Positions 1-7,613 of a stretch of 64,000 nucleotides of DNA are shown one piece after another (within the stretch, counting starts at the first letter, position 1; each line of letters starts with the position of its first letter). Below the pieces are notes generated by a model. That model had not been told where the DNA came from. It saw only the letters and a program-made list of their open reading frames with translations, and made no database searches. The DNA is from Chloroflexota bacterium (GTDB lineage: Bacteria; Chloroflexota; Anaerolineae; Anaerolineales; Anaerolineaceae). The stretch lies in contig JAKAFP010000004.1 of assembly GCA_021825925.1 (NCBI GenBank), forward strand, positions 1 through 64,000, read 5' to 3'. A program made the translations under genes and the position numbers.

Positions 1-58
1 AGACTTGAACAATCACTATTCTAGCAATCTAGGTGATTTGTGGTTTAACCTTTCGTCA

Positions 59-87
59 CCACCCGCATAGCGGGTGGTTGTTTGTTT
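59..87 (+). terminator. Intrinsic terminator at left edge
   Basis: An 8-bp perfect stem (CCACCCGC at 59-66, GCGGGTGG at 70-77) with a 3-nt loop is followed by a T-rich tract on the plus strand. It probably ends a plus-strand gene lying left of the window. No gene is visible in 1-128. Confidence 0.6.
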
Positions 88-128
88 CGCTCGCTTCGCT
101 CTCTCAACAGGCTAAAGCCCATTAATAG

Positions 129-168
129 AATCAAGTAGGGGAGGTTCATGAACCTCCCCTACTTGATT
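129..168 (-). terminator. 40-bp perfect palindrome, probable terminator of SPFH gene
   Basis: Positions 129-168 form an uninterrupted inverted repeat (20-bp arms from AATCAAGTAGGGG inward, centre TTCATGAA). It lies 20 bp past the stop codon of the minus-strand SPFH gene. There is no long T run, so it could also act as a strong RNA hairpin that stabilises the 3' end. Confidence 0.5.
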
Positions 169-187
169 AATAATCAAGAGACCAATC

Positions 188-1225
188 TTAAGGTACTACA
201 GTGGTCGTGCTGCCGGTTCCGTTGGTCTGCGGGAAAGGCAGAATGAAGGGTGAACCGCTTGGTACCATCATCACACTTATGTTGTCTCCAAGTTTGGTGA
301 TGTACTGATAATTCAACAGGTTGGGATTATCCTTCAGCACTTCAGCGATCAACTGCATGGCTTTGGCTTCTGCTTCGGCCTGGATCAAGCGAGCCTGGGC
401 TTCACCTTCGGCTTTGGTCACAGCTGCATCAGCCAAACCCTTGGCGACTTCACGAGCCTGGTCAGCTTCTTGTTTCTTCTGCTCAACCACCAATTTTGCT
501 TGTTGAGCCTGTTGTTCGGCGATCTGTTTTTGTTCGATGGAAGCAGAGTACTCAGCTGAAAAAGCAATGTTACGCAGCACGAAATCATTCAAGATCAAAC
601 CGTTGGCTTCAACCTTATCGCGCATTTTGTCGGTGATTTTCTGTACCAGTTCTGCACGTTTGGTGCTGACCACTTCTTCAACCTTGTACTGTGAAACCAC
701 ATCACGGATGATACCGCGAGCCTGGGCACGGATCAGCTCCACGTAGCGATCCTGCCATTGGATGTGTACCTGCACTACATCAGCCGGATTGATCGCAAAA
801 ATGACCGAGGCGTCCACATAGATTTCCTGACCATCCATGGTTCTGGCGGCGATGGAATCGTCACCCTGTACCGCACCCTCGTTTGTCGCAATGGACATGG
901 TGTAGGTCTGCCTTGAGATGGGATAGAAAACCACATTCTCCGCGAAGGGGATGATCCAGCTCAAACCGGGCTGCAAGGCTTCGGCACGATAACCCTGCGG
1001 ACTGACTGCCGAGATGACCACACCGCGTTCATCCGGGTTGGTAAATACAAGGCCGGAACTGACGGTGGTCATCACGATGGCAATGACCAACACAATGACG
1101 ATCAATGATTTGCCGCTTTTCAAGGGTGTCTTGCGAGCAGCGCGAAAGATCACAAAAGCCAGGATGGCAACCCAGCCCACCCAAAGCAATCCTGCAAGTC
1201 CTTTTAACATACTGGCGATATCCAT
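188..1225 (-). CDS. SPFH/prohibitin-family membrane protein
   Basis: This 345-aa protein has two hydrophobic segments near the N terminus (about residues 8-28 and 40-60). An SPFH/band-7 domain follows (about 65-240), then an Ala/Glu/Gln/Lys-rich coiled coil (about 230-290) and a short Thr/Val tail. Proteins of this family assemble into large rings or cages at the membrane and often hold or regulate AAA proteases such as FtsH. No protease gene is adjacent, so the partner is unknown. The ATG start is preceded by GAGGAGAAG, and a TATAAT lies about 40 bp upstream. The family call is firm; the exact role is inference. Confidence 0.88.
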   Translation of the reverse strand: MDIASMLKGLAGLLWVGWVAILAFVIFRAARKTPLKSGKSLIVIVLVIAIVMTTVSSGLVFTNPDERGVVISAVSPQGYRAEALQPGLSWIIPFAENVVFYPISRQTYTMSIATNEGAVQGDDSIAARTMDGQEIYVDASVIFAINPADVVQVHIQWQDRYVELIRAQARGIIRDVVSQYKVEEVVSTKRAELVQKITDKMRDKVEANGLILNDFVLRNIAFSAEYSASIEQKQIAEQQAQQAKLVVEQKKQEADQAREVAKGLADAAVTKAEGEAQARLIQAEAEAKAMQLIAEVLKDNPNLLNYQYITKLGDNISVMMVPSGSPFILPFPQTNGTGSTTTVVP

Positions 1226-1321
1226 ACTCTTCTCCTCATTATTAAACGTGTGTAACTTTAATGATTATATAAGGCATTTATAAGTAATAGATTAGAGAAG
1301 ATCTGTGAATTGTGAATCGTG

Positions 1322-1363
1322 ATTACGAATTACGAATTACGAATTACGAATTACGAATTACGA
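1322..1363. repeat. Six tandem copies of a 7-bp unit (ATTACGA)
   Basis: Six perfect consecutive ATTACGA units fill 1322-1363, in the divergent gap between the SPFH gene and the PyrK-like gene. Degenerate copies (GTGAATTGTGAATCG) sit just upstream. This looks like a slippage-type microsatellite; it ends 21 bp before a TATAAT box, so copy number could affect promoter spacing. Confidence 0.85.
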
Positions 1364-1384
1364 AATGGTAAACTGTGATATCGG

Positions 1385-1390
1385 TATAAT
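1385..1390 (+). promoter_or_regulatory. -10 box immediately upstream of the PyrK-like start (possible leaderless mRNA)
   Basis: TATAAT at 1385-1390 is separated by 8 nt from the ATG at 1399. Transcription would then begin at or within a base or two of the start codon, and no Shine-Dalgarno sequence is visible. No good -35 hexamer is seen. Confidence 0.4.
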
Positions 1391-1398
1391 TGATATTA

Positions 1399-2103
1399 AT
1401 GAAAACACACTCGGTTACCATCACAGGGCTTGAGCAGATCAATGACGAGGTTTGCATCCAGATCAAGATGCAGCCTTTCCTGCAAACGACTGCAGGACAA
1501 TTCTTTCAGGCTTACGCTGCGGAATCAGATGATCTGCTGCCAACCCTGCTGTATCCGTGTCGGGCAACCACTAACGAACTCGTTTTATACGGTGACTTTC
1601 CTAAAAGTTGGATACCAGGGACTGAACTGCACCTGCGCGGACCACGCGGCAACGGCTTTCACCTGCCACCCCTGACCCGCCGGGTGGCGCTTACCACCCT
1701 GGACAACTTCAGCCTGAACCGTCTGACGGCGCTTGCCGACCTGGCGTTAGCCAACCGTGCTGAAGTAACACTCTTGACCAACCGGCATCTTTCGGACCTC
1801 GCGCCAGAAATCGAAGTGCTGCCCCTTGAAGAACTCAACCAGGTCAAAGAATGGGCGGATTACCTGGCGGTGGTGCTGACGCCGGGACAGGTCAATGACT
1901 TTCGCAATGGGCTGCAGCTCAACGCGGGCAGAAAGACACCCCTCACCGCCGAGGTTATGCTAGAAACCCAGATGCCCTGCGACGAATCCTCAGCCTGCGG
2001 CCTCTGCTCCGTATATACCAGCCATGGCTGGCGCCTGGCCTGCAAAGACGGCCCGGTTTTCGCGCTGGACGACCTGCTTGCCGAGGACGGCAGCCTTGGA
2101 TAA
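1399..2103 (+). CDS. PyrK-like iron-sulfur flavoprotein (dihydroorotate dehydrogenase electron-transfer subunit family)
   Basis: This 234-aa protein has a ferredoxin-reductase-like FAD/NAD-binding arrangement. A C-terminal Cys cluster (CDESSACGLC, then C in RLACKDGPVF) matches the 2Fe-2S site of PyrK; CKDGPVF is characteristic. PyrK passes electrons from dihydroorotate dehydrogenase B to NAD. The next gene is PyrD-like and overlaps it by 8 nt, so the two are translationally coupled and probably form a complex. I chose ATG 1399 over the upstream in-frame TTG at 1390 because that TTG overlaps the -10 box. The partner lacks canonical catalytic residues, so the substrate may not be dihydroorotate. 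Confidence 0.75.
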   Translation: MKTHSVTITGLEQINDEVCIQIKMQPFLQTTAGQFFQAYAAESDDLLPTLLYPCRATTNELVLYGDFPKSWIPGTELHLRGPRGNGFHLPPLTRRVALTTLDNFSLNRLTALADLALANRAEVTLLTNRHLSDLAPEIEVLPLEELNQVKEWADYLAVVLTPGQVNDFRNGLQLNAGRKTPLTAEVMLETQMPCDESSACGLCSVYTSHGWRLACKDGPVFALDDLLAEDGSLG

Positions 2104-2836
2104 CCACTACTTTGAACTTGGATTAAATTCACCGTGGATGAATGCGGCTGGCTTTGGCGGTTACATGCCACAGCACAATCCGGACGAATCCGTGCCGATG
2201 GGCGGTTTTGTCACCAACCCGGTCAGTCTCATGCCACGACCCCCCTCACAAACACGCACGATCCTCCCCTACCCGGGCGGATTCATGCTGCACACCGGTT
2301 CACCCAACCCGGGCATCAAGAACGTGCTCAAAACCTACGGTAAAAAATGGACCAACCTTCCGGTACCTCTTTGGGTCCATCTACTGGCCGCCACCCCTTA
2401 TGAAGTACAAACCATGGTCCGGCAGCTTGAAGAAACCCAATGCGTTTCGGCAGTGGAGTTGGGTCTGCCTTCAGACGCCGGCGGAAAAAATCTGCATGAA
2501 TTAATTGAAGCCGCCGCTGGGGAATTGCCGTTCTTTGTGTGCCTGCCGCTGGATCGAGCCGAACCGGCACTGATCGAGAAGGTCGCCAGCCTGGGTGCGG
2601 ATGGCGTGGTGATCTCCGCACCACGAGGGGTGATGCTTAAGGGTCGCAAGTGCAGAAACGGCCGTTTATACGGACCCGCCCTTCATCCGCAGATGATGGC
2701 GGCATTGCACCGCCTGCGCATGCTTAATCTGCCGCTGATCGCCGGCTGTGGAATTTTCTCAAAGGAACAGGGGCAGGCAGCGCTTGAGGCTGGCGCTGTT
2801 GCCGTGCAAATGGATGCCTGGATGTGGAAATTCTAG
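2096..2836 (+). CDS. PyrD-like (dihydroorotate dehydrogenase-family) TIM-barrel protein, divergent
   Basis: The probable start is TTG 2096, overlapping the PyrK-like stop (TTGGATAA). From there the 246-aa protein begins ELGLNSPWMNAAGFGG, as PyrD does (class I/II N termini read L..L.L.NPVMNAAG). GGFMLHTGSPNPGIKNV matches the conserved GG..N..GL.NPG block, and the C-terminal LIAGCGIFS resembles the phosphate-binding region for FMN. However, the motif normally holding the catalytic Cys (NxSCPN) reads VELGLPSD here, and the conserved Lys after the second strand is Asn (FVTNPVS). It is also shorter than the usual roughly 300 aa. An FMN-dependent fold is likely, but true dihydroorotate dehydrogenase activity is doubtful. 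Confidence 0.7.
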   Translation: MDNHYFELGLNSPWMNAAGFGGYMPQHNPDESVPMGGFVTNPVSLMPRPPSQTRTILPYPGGFMLHTGSPNPGIKNVLKTYGKKWTNLPVPLWVHLLAATPYEVQTMVRQLEETQCVSAVELGLPSDAGGKNLHELIEAAAGELPFFVCLPLDRAEPALIEKVASLGADGVVISAPRGVMLKGRKCRNGRLYGPALHPQMMAALHRLRMLNLPLIAGCGIFSKEQGQAALEAGAVAVQMDAWMWKF

Positions 2837-2839
2837 GAA

Positions 2840-3277
2840 TTACATCTCGAGTGAGATGGTGACAGGGCCGTCGTTTTGCAAATGCACATACATGTGTGCG
2901 CCAAATTCCCCGGTCTGCACGGGAACCCCCAACTTACGCAATTCATCCACAAAATAATCCACCAGCGGACTGGCCAGATCGGGCGGTGCAGCGTCTGTAA
3001 AAGACGGCCGGTTGCCCTTGCGCGTATCGGCATATAGCGTGAACTGCGAGACTACGATGGCGGAGCCCTTGATATCCAACAGTGAGAGGTTCATCTTTTC
3101 ATTTTCATCTTCAAAGATGCGCAGCTGGGCGATCTTTTTGACCATCTGGCTGGCCTTGGCCTGGTCATCCCCGTGGCCGATGCCCAACAGGATCACCATC
3201 CCGGTTTGAATATCCGCGACGGTCTTGCCGGCGATGGTCACCTGCCCAAAATTGACTCGTTGAATAATGGCGCGCAT
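2840..3277 (-). CDS. dtd: D-aminoacyl-tRNA deacylase
   Basis: This 145-aa protein is full length for DTD. The family signatures are visible: SQFTLYADTRKGNRPSF (about residues 77-93) and the C-terminal NDGPVTISLE, which contains the Gly-cis-Pro-type element. DTD hydrolyses D-amino acids (and mischarged glycine) from tRNA in the cytoplasm as a proofreading step. It lies downstream of trpS on the same strand, but two strong hairpins separate them, so it probably has its own promoter. Its 3' end is 3 bp from the PyrD-like stop on the other strand. Confidence 0.95.
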   Translation of the reverse strand: MRAIIQRVNFGQVTIAGKTVADIQTGMVILLGIGHGDDQAKASQMVKKIAQLRIFEDENEKMNLSLLDIKGSAIVVSQFTLYADTRKGNRPSFTDAAPPDLASPLVDYFVDELRKLGVPVQTGEFGAHMYVHLQNDGPVTISLEM

Positions 3278-3292
3278 GGTCTCTCTTATACA

Positions 3293-3322
3293 AAACCGGG
3301 GATTTTCAAAAATCCCCGGTTT
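3293..3322. terminator. Hairpin, bidirectional terminator-like
   Basis: Arms AAACCGGGGATTTT (3293-3306) and AAAATCCCCGGTTT (3309-3322) are perfectly complementary. Downstream on the plus strand there is a T-rich stretch (TATTTTTTAG). It lies just upstream of the dtd start. Confidence 0.6.
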
Positions 3323-3339
3323 CTGGGGTTTATTTTTTA

Positions 3340-3370
3340 GACCCCCGGGGACTTTAAGTCCCCGGGGGTC
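3340..3370 (-). terminator. Strong hairpin downstream of trpS
   Basis: A 14-bp perfect stem (GACCCCCGGGGACT / AGTCCCCGGGGGTC) with a 3-nt loop lies 11 bp after the trpS stop. It is followed on the minus strand by CTAAAAAATAAACCCC, which lacks a T run, so it may block or stabilise the transcript end rather than act as a classical terminator. Confidence 0.6.
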
Positions 3371-3380
3371 TGGATAGTCA

Positions 3381-4370
3381 CTATTTCGGCAAACCTACCG
3401 CCGCACGCACTTCAGCCATGGTGGCTTCGGCGATCACTTCGGCACGCTTGGCTCCATCGTAGAGCATATCCCAGGTGCCTGAATCATCTTTGACAAATTC
3501 TTCGCGTTTGGCGCGTAGGGGAGCAAAATACTCGTTCATATTCTTTGCCAGCAGCTTCTTGCAGTCCACGCAGCCAATACCGGCTTTGCGGCATTCCACG
3601 TTGATATTTTCCACTTCTTCTGGTGTGCTGAAGACCTTGTGCAGCGAGAACACGTTGCACACATCCGGGTTGCCGGGATCGGTGCGGCGCAGCCGCTGCG
3701 GATCGGTAACCATCTTCATGATAATAGCCGATGTTTCTTCTGCGGTTGCGGCCAACTCAATATCATTATTGAGACTTTTGCTCATCTTGTTGACACCGTC
3801 TGTACCCAAAATCTTGGGGAACTGCGTGATTTTGGCTTGCGGTTCAATCAAAACGTTGGTGTTGTAAAGGTAATTAAAAGACCGCACACATTCACGTGTA
3901 AATTCGATATGCGGCACCTGGTCAATTCCGACAGGGACAAAATTCGTCTTATAGAGCGTGATATCCGCGGCTTGAAGGACAGGATAACCCACCAGACCAT
4001 AATTCACATTATGAGGATGATCGCGCACCTTTTCTTTGAAGGTGGGAAGATCGGTCAATTTACCCAGGGGAGTGACCATGGAGAGAATCGTGTGCAATTC
4101 AGTGACCTGTTTCACCATCGACTGAACAAAGATGATTGATTTTTTTGGGTCCATGCCCGCGGCGAGCCAGTCCCAGGCCATTTCGAGCGTATTCTGGCGC
4201 AGATCCTTCGTGGTTTCAAGCGTGGTCAGGGCGTGTAGATCCACGATGCAATAAACGCAGTCGTAATCTTCCTGCATTGCCACATAATTCTTGATTGCGC
4301 CGAGATAATTGCCGATGTGCTGCCGTCCGGTGGGGCGGGCGCCTGAGAAAACTCTACCTTTTTTAGTCAT
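3381..4370 (-). CDS. trpS: Tryptophanyl-tRNA synthetase
   Basis: This 329-aa class I aminoacyl-tRNA synthetase has the usual bacterial TrpRS length. The HIGH-type motif appears as RQHIGNYLGA (about residues 16-25) after GARPTG, and the KMSKS loop is exact at residues 195-199 (NKMSKSLNND). It charges tRNA-Trp in the cytoplasm. On the minus strand a TATAAT lies about 50 bp upstream of the ATG and GAAAGG serves as ribosome-binding site. Nothing unusual. Confidence 0.97.
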   Translation of the reverse strand: MTKKGRVFSGARPTGRQHIGNYLGAIKNYVAMQEDYDCVYCIVDLHALTTLETTKDLRQNTLEMAWDWLAAGMDPKKSIIFVQSMVKQVTELHTILSMVTPLGKLTDLPTFKEKVRDHPHNVNYGLVGYPVLQAADITLYKTNFVPVGIDQVPHIEFTRECVRSFNYLYNTNVLIEPQAKITQFPKILGTDGVNKMSKSLNNDIELAATAEETSAIIMKMVTDPQRLRRTDPGNPDVCNVFSLHKVFSTPEEVENINVECRKAGIGCVDCKKLLAKNMNEYFAPLRAKREEFVKDDSGTWDMLYDGAKRAEVIAEATMAEVRAAVGLPK

Positions 4371-4481
4371 AAGTGCCTTTCACAGATCAATAAGATTTGT
4401 TTCTTTTCCTCGCTAAATTATATCTCAATCCAAATGGGACTGTCATAAAACGATTTTTTCACGATTTGGTAAAATGAAGGT

Positions 4482-5111
4482 ATGCAATCTCACGGAACAA
4501 ACCAAAAGACACCCCTCTCCAAACGGATCTTTGACCTGCTGGTCAGCCTGGTTGGACTGATCGTGCTCTCCCCTGTCATTTTGATCCTTTGCCTGTTGGT
4601 CTGGATCAACCTGGGCGGACCGGTGATCTTTGCCCAGGTGCGTCCAGGCTATCATGGCAAGCTCTTCAAATTGTATAAATTCCGCAGCATGCGCAATGCC
4701 TTTGATGAACAGGGTACGCCACTGCCCGATGAACAGCGTCTGACGAAATTCGGCAAGTTCCTGCGCGCCAGCAGCCTGGATGAGCTGCCCGAACTGATCA
4801 ATGTGCTGCTAGGTCAGATGAGCCTGGTCGGGCCGCGTCCGCTGCTGGTGGCTTACCTGGAGCGTTACTCACCTGAGCAGGCACGCCGTCACGACGTGCT
4901 GCCTGGCATCACCGGCTGGGCGCAGGTCAACGGACGCAACGCCATCTCATGGGAAGAGAAGTTCAAGTTGGATGTCTGGTACGTGGATCATCAATCCTTC
5001 TGGCTGGACATCAAGATCCTCTTCATGACGGTGATGAAGGTGTTCAAGCGCGAATCCATCAATGCGCCGGGCAGCGCCACTGCCCCCGAGTTTATGGGAA
5101 ACGATAAATAA
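4482..5111 (+). CDS. Polyprenyl-phosphate sugar-1-phosphate transferase (small PGT family)
   Basis: This 209-aa protein is a monotopic phosphoglycosyl transferase of the bacterial sugar transferase family (PglC/WcaJ C-terminal type). It has an N-terminal membrane helix (about residues 18-45) and KFRSMR. SSLDELPELINVLLGQMSLVGPRPLL follows in pieces: LDELPE carries the catalytic Asp-Glu, and MSLVGPRP the conserved loop. PGITGWAQVNGRN lies near the end. It moves a sugar phosphate to undecaprenyl phosphate and so starts a cell-surface glycan. It stands alone, but a polysaccharide cluster lies at 17-26 kb. TAAAAT 6 nt before the ATG suggests a very short or absent leader. Confidence 0.92.
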   Translation: MQSHGTNQKTPLSKRIFDLLVSLVGLIVLSPVILILCLLVWINLGGPVIFAQVRPGYHGKLFKLYKFRSMRNAFDEQGTPLPDEQRLTKFGKFLRASSLDELPELINVLLGQMSLVGPRPLLVAYLERYSPEQARRHDVLPGITGWAQVNGRNAISWEEKFKLDVWYVDHQSFWLDIKILFMTVMKVFKRESINAPGSATAPEFMGNDK

Positions 5112-5160
5112 GTACAAACCCCATGGGTTTAAAAACCCCTGAGGTCAATGTTTAGACCTA

Positions 5161-5193
5161 GAAACCGGGGATCTTGAAGACCCCCGGTTTTTC
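5161..5193. terminator. Bidirectional terminator between convergent genes
   Basis: AAACCGGGG and CCCCCGGTTTTT flank a short loop in the 86-bp gap between the sugar transferase and the convergent lipoprotein gene. The hairpin resembles the one at 3293-3322. Two weaker stem-loops (around 5116 and 5140) lie just before it. Confidence 0.6.
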
Positions 5194-5197
5194 CGTT

Positions 5198-6190
5198 TCA
5201 AGGAACACTTTGCGGATTGATCAGGTTGTCTACCAACGCCTGGGAGACTTCGTTGAAACGGGCTTGTTTGGCCTCTGTAACGATTTCAGGATTGTTGATC
5301 ATGATCAAGCCCACACGGGCGTTGTAAGTCTTGCCGCCGGTGCCGGCCAGCAGTTCGGGCAGCGCCGTCTGCAGCGTGGAAGTCAGGTCTCCACCAAGGA
5401 TGGCGGCATAACGCGTCAGGTTGGCTGAAGCTGAATTGCTGCTGTATAAGACCTTGTCGGTGAACACGTCCAACACTTCCGGGAAGTCCGCGGCAGTGTC
5501 AATGTAAACCGAATTGGCATAGGTATCAGCCCACATGGTCTGGGCCTGGCTGACCCACGAGGCAGCATCATTGGCGCCATCGGTGCTGTAAGTCACCGGA
5601 TAGTAAATTTGGGGGGCATACGCGGGGGTGCAGCGTCCGCAGAGGTACTCGCCGCCGTTGGTAAAGGCATCTGCAAGGCCGACACTCAACGGGTCGGAGA
5701 TCAATGCCCCTGCCCGCCAATCTTCAGAAGTCATGGCGGCCAGATAGCCGGCCATGAAGGCCAGGTGCAGCGGATTGACCGCCAGGGTGCTGATGTTGGA
5801 CGCGGCGGCAGTGTTGATGGCGGTGGTAATGAACTGCGTTTGCGGGTTGGAAGCCGCCACTTCGGCCAGATTATCCAGGCCGCTGAACACCACCATGATC
5901 CTGGTACCGGTCAAGTCTCCGGGTAACTCCGTCCAGGTTTCGAAGGCCAGGCTGTTGGCCGCGGCGAAATCGCTGATGGCTGTGGTCGTGACTGCACCAG
6001 CCTGGGCGGACGGATCAAACAAAACGATCCGCGCAGGCGCCTGGGTGGCAGTGGCCGTAAATTCAGGCGTGGGGGTGCTGGATGGTGTTTCTGGGGTTGG
6101 TGTGGTTCGATCCGCGCAGCCAGAAATGCCAAGCAGCAAAACAAAGATCACAAAGAGTGATGAAATGGTAATGATGTGTTGTTTTTTCAT
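5198..6190 (-). CDS. Secreted lipoprotein, BMP/PnrA-like substrate-binding family
   Basis: This 330-aa protein begins with a signal peptide and a lipobox (LLGISGC, Cys about residue 26). A Thr/Pro-rich tether follows (about 28-52), then a periplasmic-binding-protein-like domain. The pattern of alternating strands and segments such as LHLAFMAGYLAAMTSEDW and VGLADAFTNGGEY resembles the BMP family (Med/PnrA), where the protein senses the gap AGYLAA...VGLI. The family often binds nucleosides. No permease or ATPase gene is adjacent, so it may be an orphan receptor. A TATAAT lies about 37 bp upstream of the ATG. Confidence 0.65.
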   Translation of the reverse strand: MKKQHIITISSLFVIFVLLLGISGCADRTTPTPETPSSTPTPEFTATATQAPARIVLFDPSAQAGAVTTTAISDFAAANSLAFETWTELPGDLTGTRIMVVFSGLDNLAEVAASNPQTQFITTAINTAAASNISTLAVNPLHLAFMAGYLAAMTSEDWRAGALISDPLSVGLADAFTNGGEYLCGRCTPAYAPQIYYPVTYSTDGANDAASWVSQAQTMWADTYANSVYIDTAADFPEVLDVFTDKVLYSSNSASANLTRYAAILGGDLTSTLQTALPELLAGTGGKTYNARVGLIMINNPEIVTEAKQARFNEVSQALVDNLINPQSVP

Positions 6191-6360
6191 AAGATGCAGA
6201 GCCTAGCTTACTGTATTTGTTGGATGTATTATAATAGGTAGATGTTAGAGAAACGCATATTTTTTGTAATTACAAAATTGTCTGTTGATCGAATTGAACT
6301 CCCTGCCAAACCGATAAAATGGTGGGTTTTTAAACTAAAAGCTTAAACACCATAATCATA

Positions 6361-7548
6361 ATGGATCAAAACCCTGAAGATCAAGTTCCGCTGGAACCAT
6401 CCAGCCGCATTAATGAATCACGCCGCCGTAGAACGCGGCGTATTATCGTTCCTTCAGGTCGCACGGAACGCTCCATATATGTAAACGAAATCGCCAGCCG
6501 TTTGGTTCCCGCCATAGATTATTACCTTTTCTCGATGCTATGCGCTGTTGTACTGGGCGCCGCCATCCTGCTGGATCATCCCGCCATTTACATTCTGGCC
6601 GCCTTGCTGGCCCCCTTTATGGCGCCGCTGGTCGGGCTGGGATTATCCACAGCGGTGGGATCCTTCAAATTCTTCACCCAATCTCTGGGCGGGCTGGCCG
6701 TTGGATCGGTCTTCATTTTTATCGGCGGCCTTCTTAGCGGATGGATATCAAAACTCATCCCCAATTTTTATCCCAATCAGGCACTTTTTCATACCCGGTT
6801 TTCGATCCCCGACTTGATCCTGCTGGCTGTCGGCACTGTTCTGGCCATCTACCTGACGGTCCGTGTGCCCAAACAGCGTTCGCTTGTGGCCAGCGTTGCC
6901 CTGGCGTATGAGGTCTACATTCCCATCGGGGTGGCCGGATTCGGTCTTGCCAGTAAGATGCCCCAATTCTTCGCGCCCGCTTTGCGGACCGCAGGCATCA
7001 ACATTCTGCTGGTGATCCTGATCGGTACGATCGTCCTGGCTTTCTTGCGTCTGCGGCCTTTCACCTTTTTTGGTTATCTTCTGACTGCATTGCTGTTGGC
7101 AGGCACGGCTTATACTTTGATCATGTCCAGCGCGCTCAAAACGGAATTAACCGCTGACAATACCCCTGCCCTTTATTCCTCAACTCCCACCTTGATGAAT
7201 TCCAGGCCGCTGACCCTCACAGAAACCCCTCGGCCTGCCACTGCCACGGTTCCCATCCCGGCCAATGCCACTGCCACCAATACACTGGTGCCGACCCGCA
7301 CCCCCACCGTGACCAATACCCCCAAACCGCCGGAAACCTGGGCGACCATCAATATTGAGGGCGGCGTTTATGCCCGCCAGGCACCCTGCTACAACGACAC
7401 CCAATGCCCAAAGATCATCCCGGCCATCCCGAATAAGGCCCCGGTTCAGGTATTGGGAACCAACCCTGAAAAAACCTGGGTTCAAATTCTGATGGATGAC
7501 GGCAGCAAAGGCTGGGTCAATATCATATACATCAATTTTGCTCAATAG
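6361..7548 (+). CDS. DUF389-type membrane protein with C-terminal SH3-like domain
   Basis: This 395-aa protein starts with a basic cytoplasmic stretch (RRRRTRR). Six or so membrane helices follow; ALLAPFMAPLVGLGLS in the second pair is typical of DUF389. After the last helix (about residue 255) comes a Thr/Pro/Asn linker of about 65 residues, and then a bacterial SH3-like domain (about 325-395, ending KGWVNIIYINFAQ) that should face outside. SH3b domains commonly bind cell-wall peptides. The role of DUF389 is unknown. A -10-like TAAAAT lies about 40 bp upstream. Confidence 0.72.
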   Translation: MDQNPEDQVPLEPSSRINESRRRRTRRIIVPSGRTERSIYVNEIASRLVPAIDYYLFSMLCAVVLGAAILLDHPAIYILAALLAPFMAPLVGLGLSTAVGSFKFFTQSLGGLAVGSVFIFIGGLLSGWISKLIPNFYPNQALFHTRFSIPDLILLAVGTVLAIYLTVRVPKQRSLVASVALAYEVYIPIGVAGFGLASKMPQFFAPALRTAGINILLVILIGTIVLAFLRLRPFTFFGYLLTALLLAGTAYTLIMSSALKTELTADNTPALYSSTPTLMNSRPLTLTETPRPATATVPIPANATATNTLVPTRTPTVTNTPKPPETWATINIEGGVYARQAPCYNDTQCPKIIPAIPNKAPVQVLGTNPEKTWVQILMDDGSKGWVNIIYINFAQ

Positions 7549-7613
7549 TGCCATTTTCGAAACCTGATGAATGACGCAGGTTTCATTAATATTAAAAATT
7601 TTGGAGAAGATCA

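Noticed and set aside
1322-1363. Possible CRISPR array
   Set aside because: The repeat is a 7-bp tandem unit without spacers. No CRISPR array or cas gene is visible anywhere in the window.
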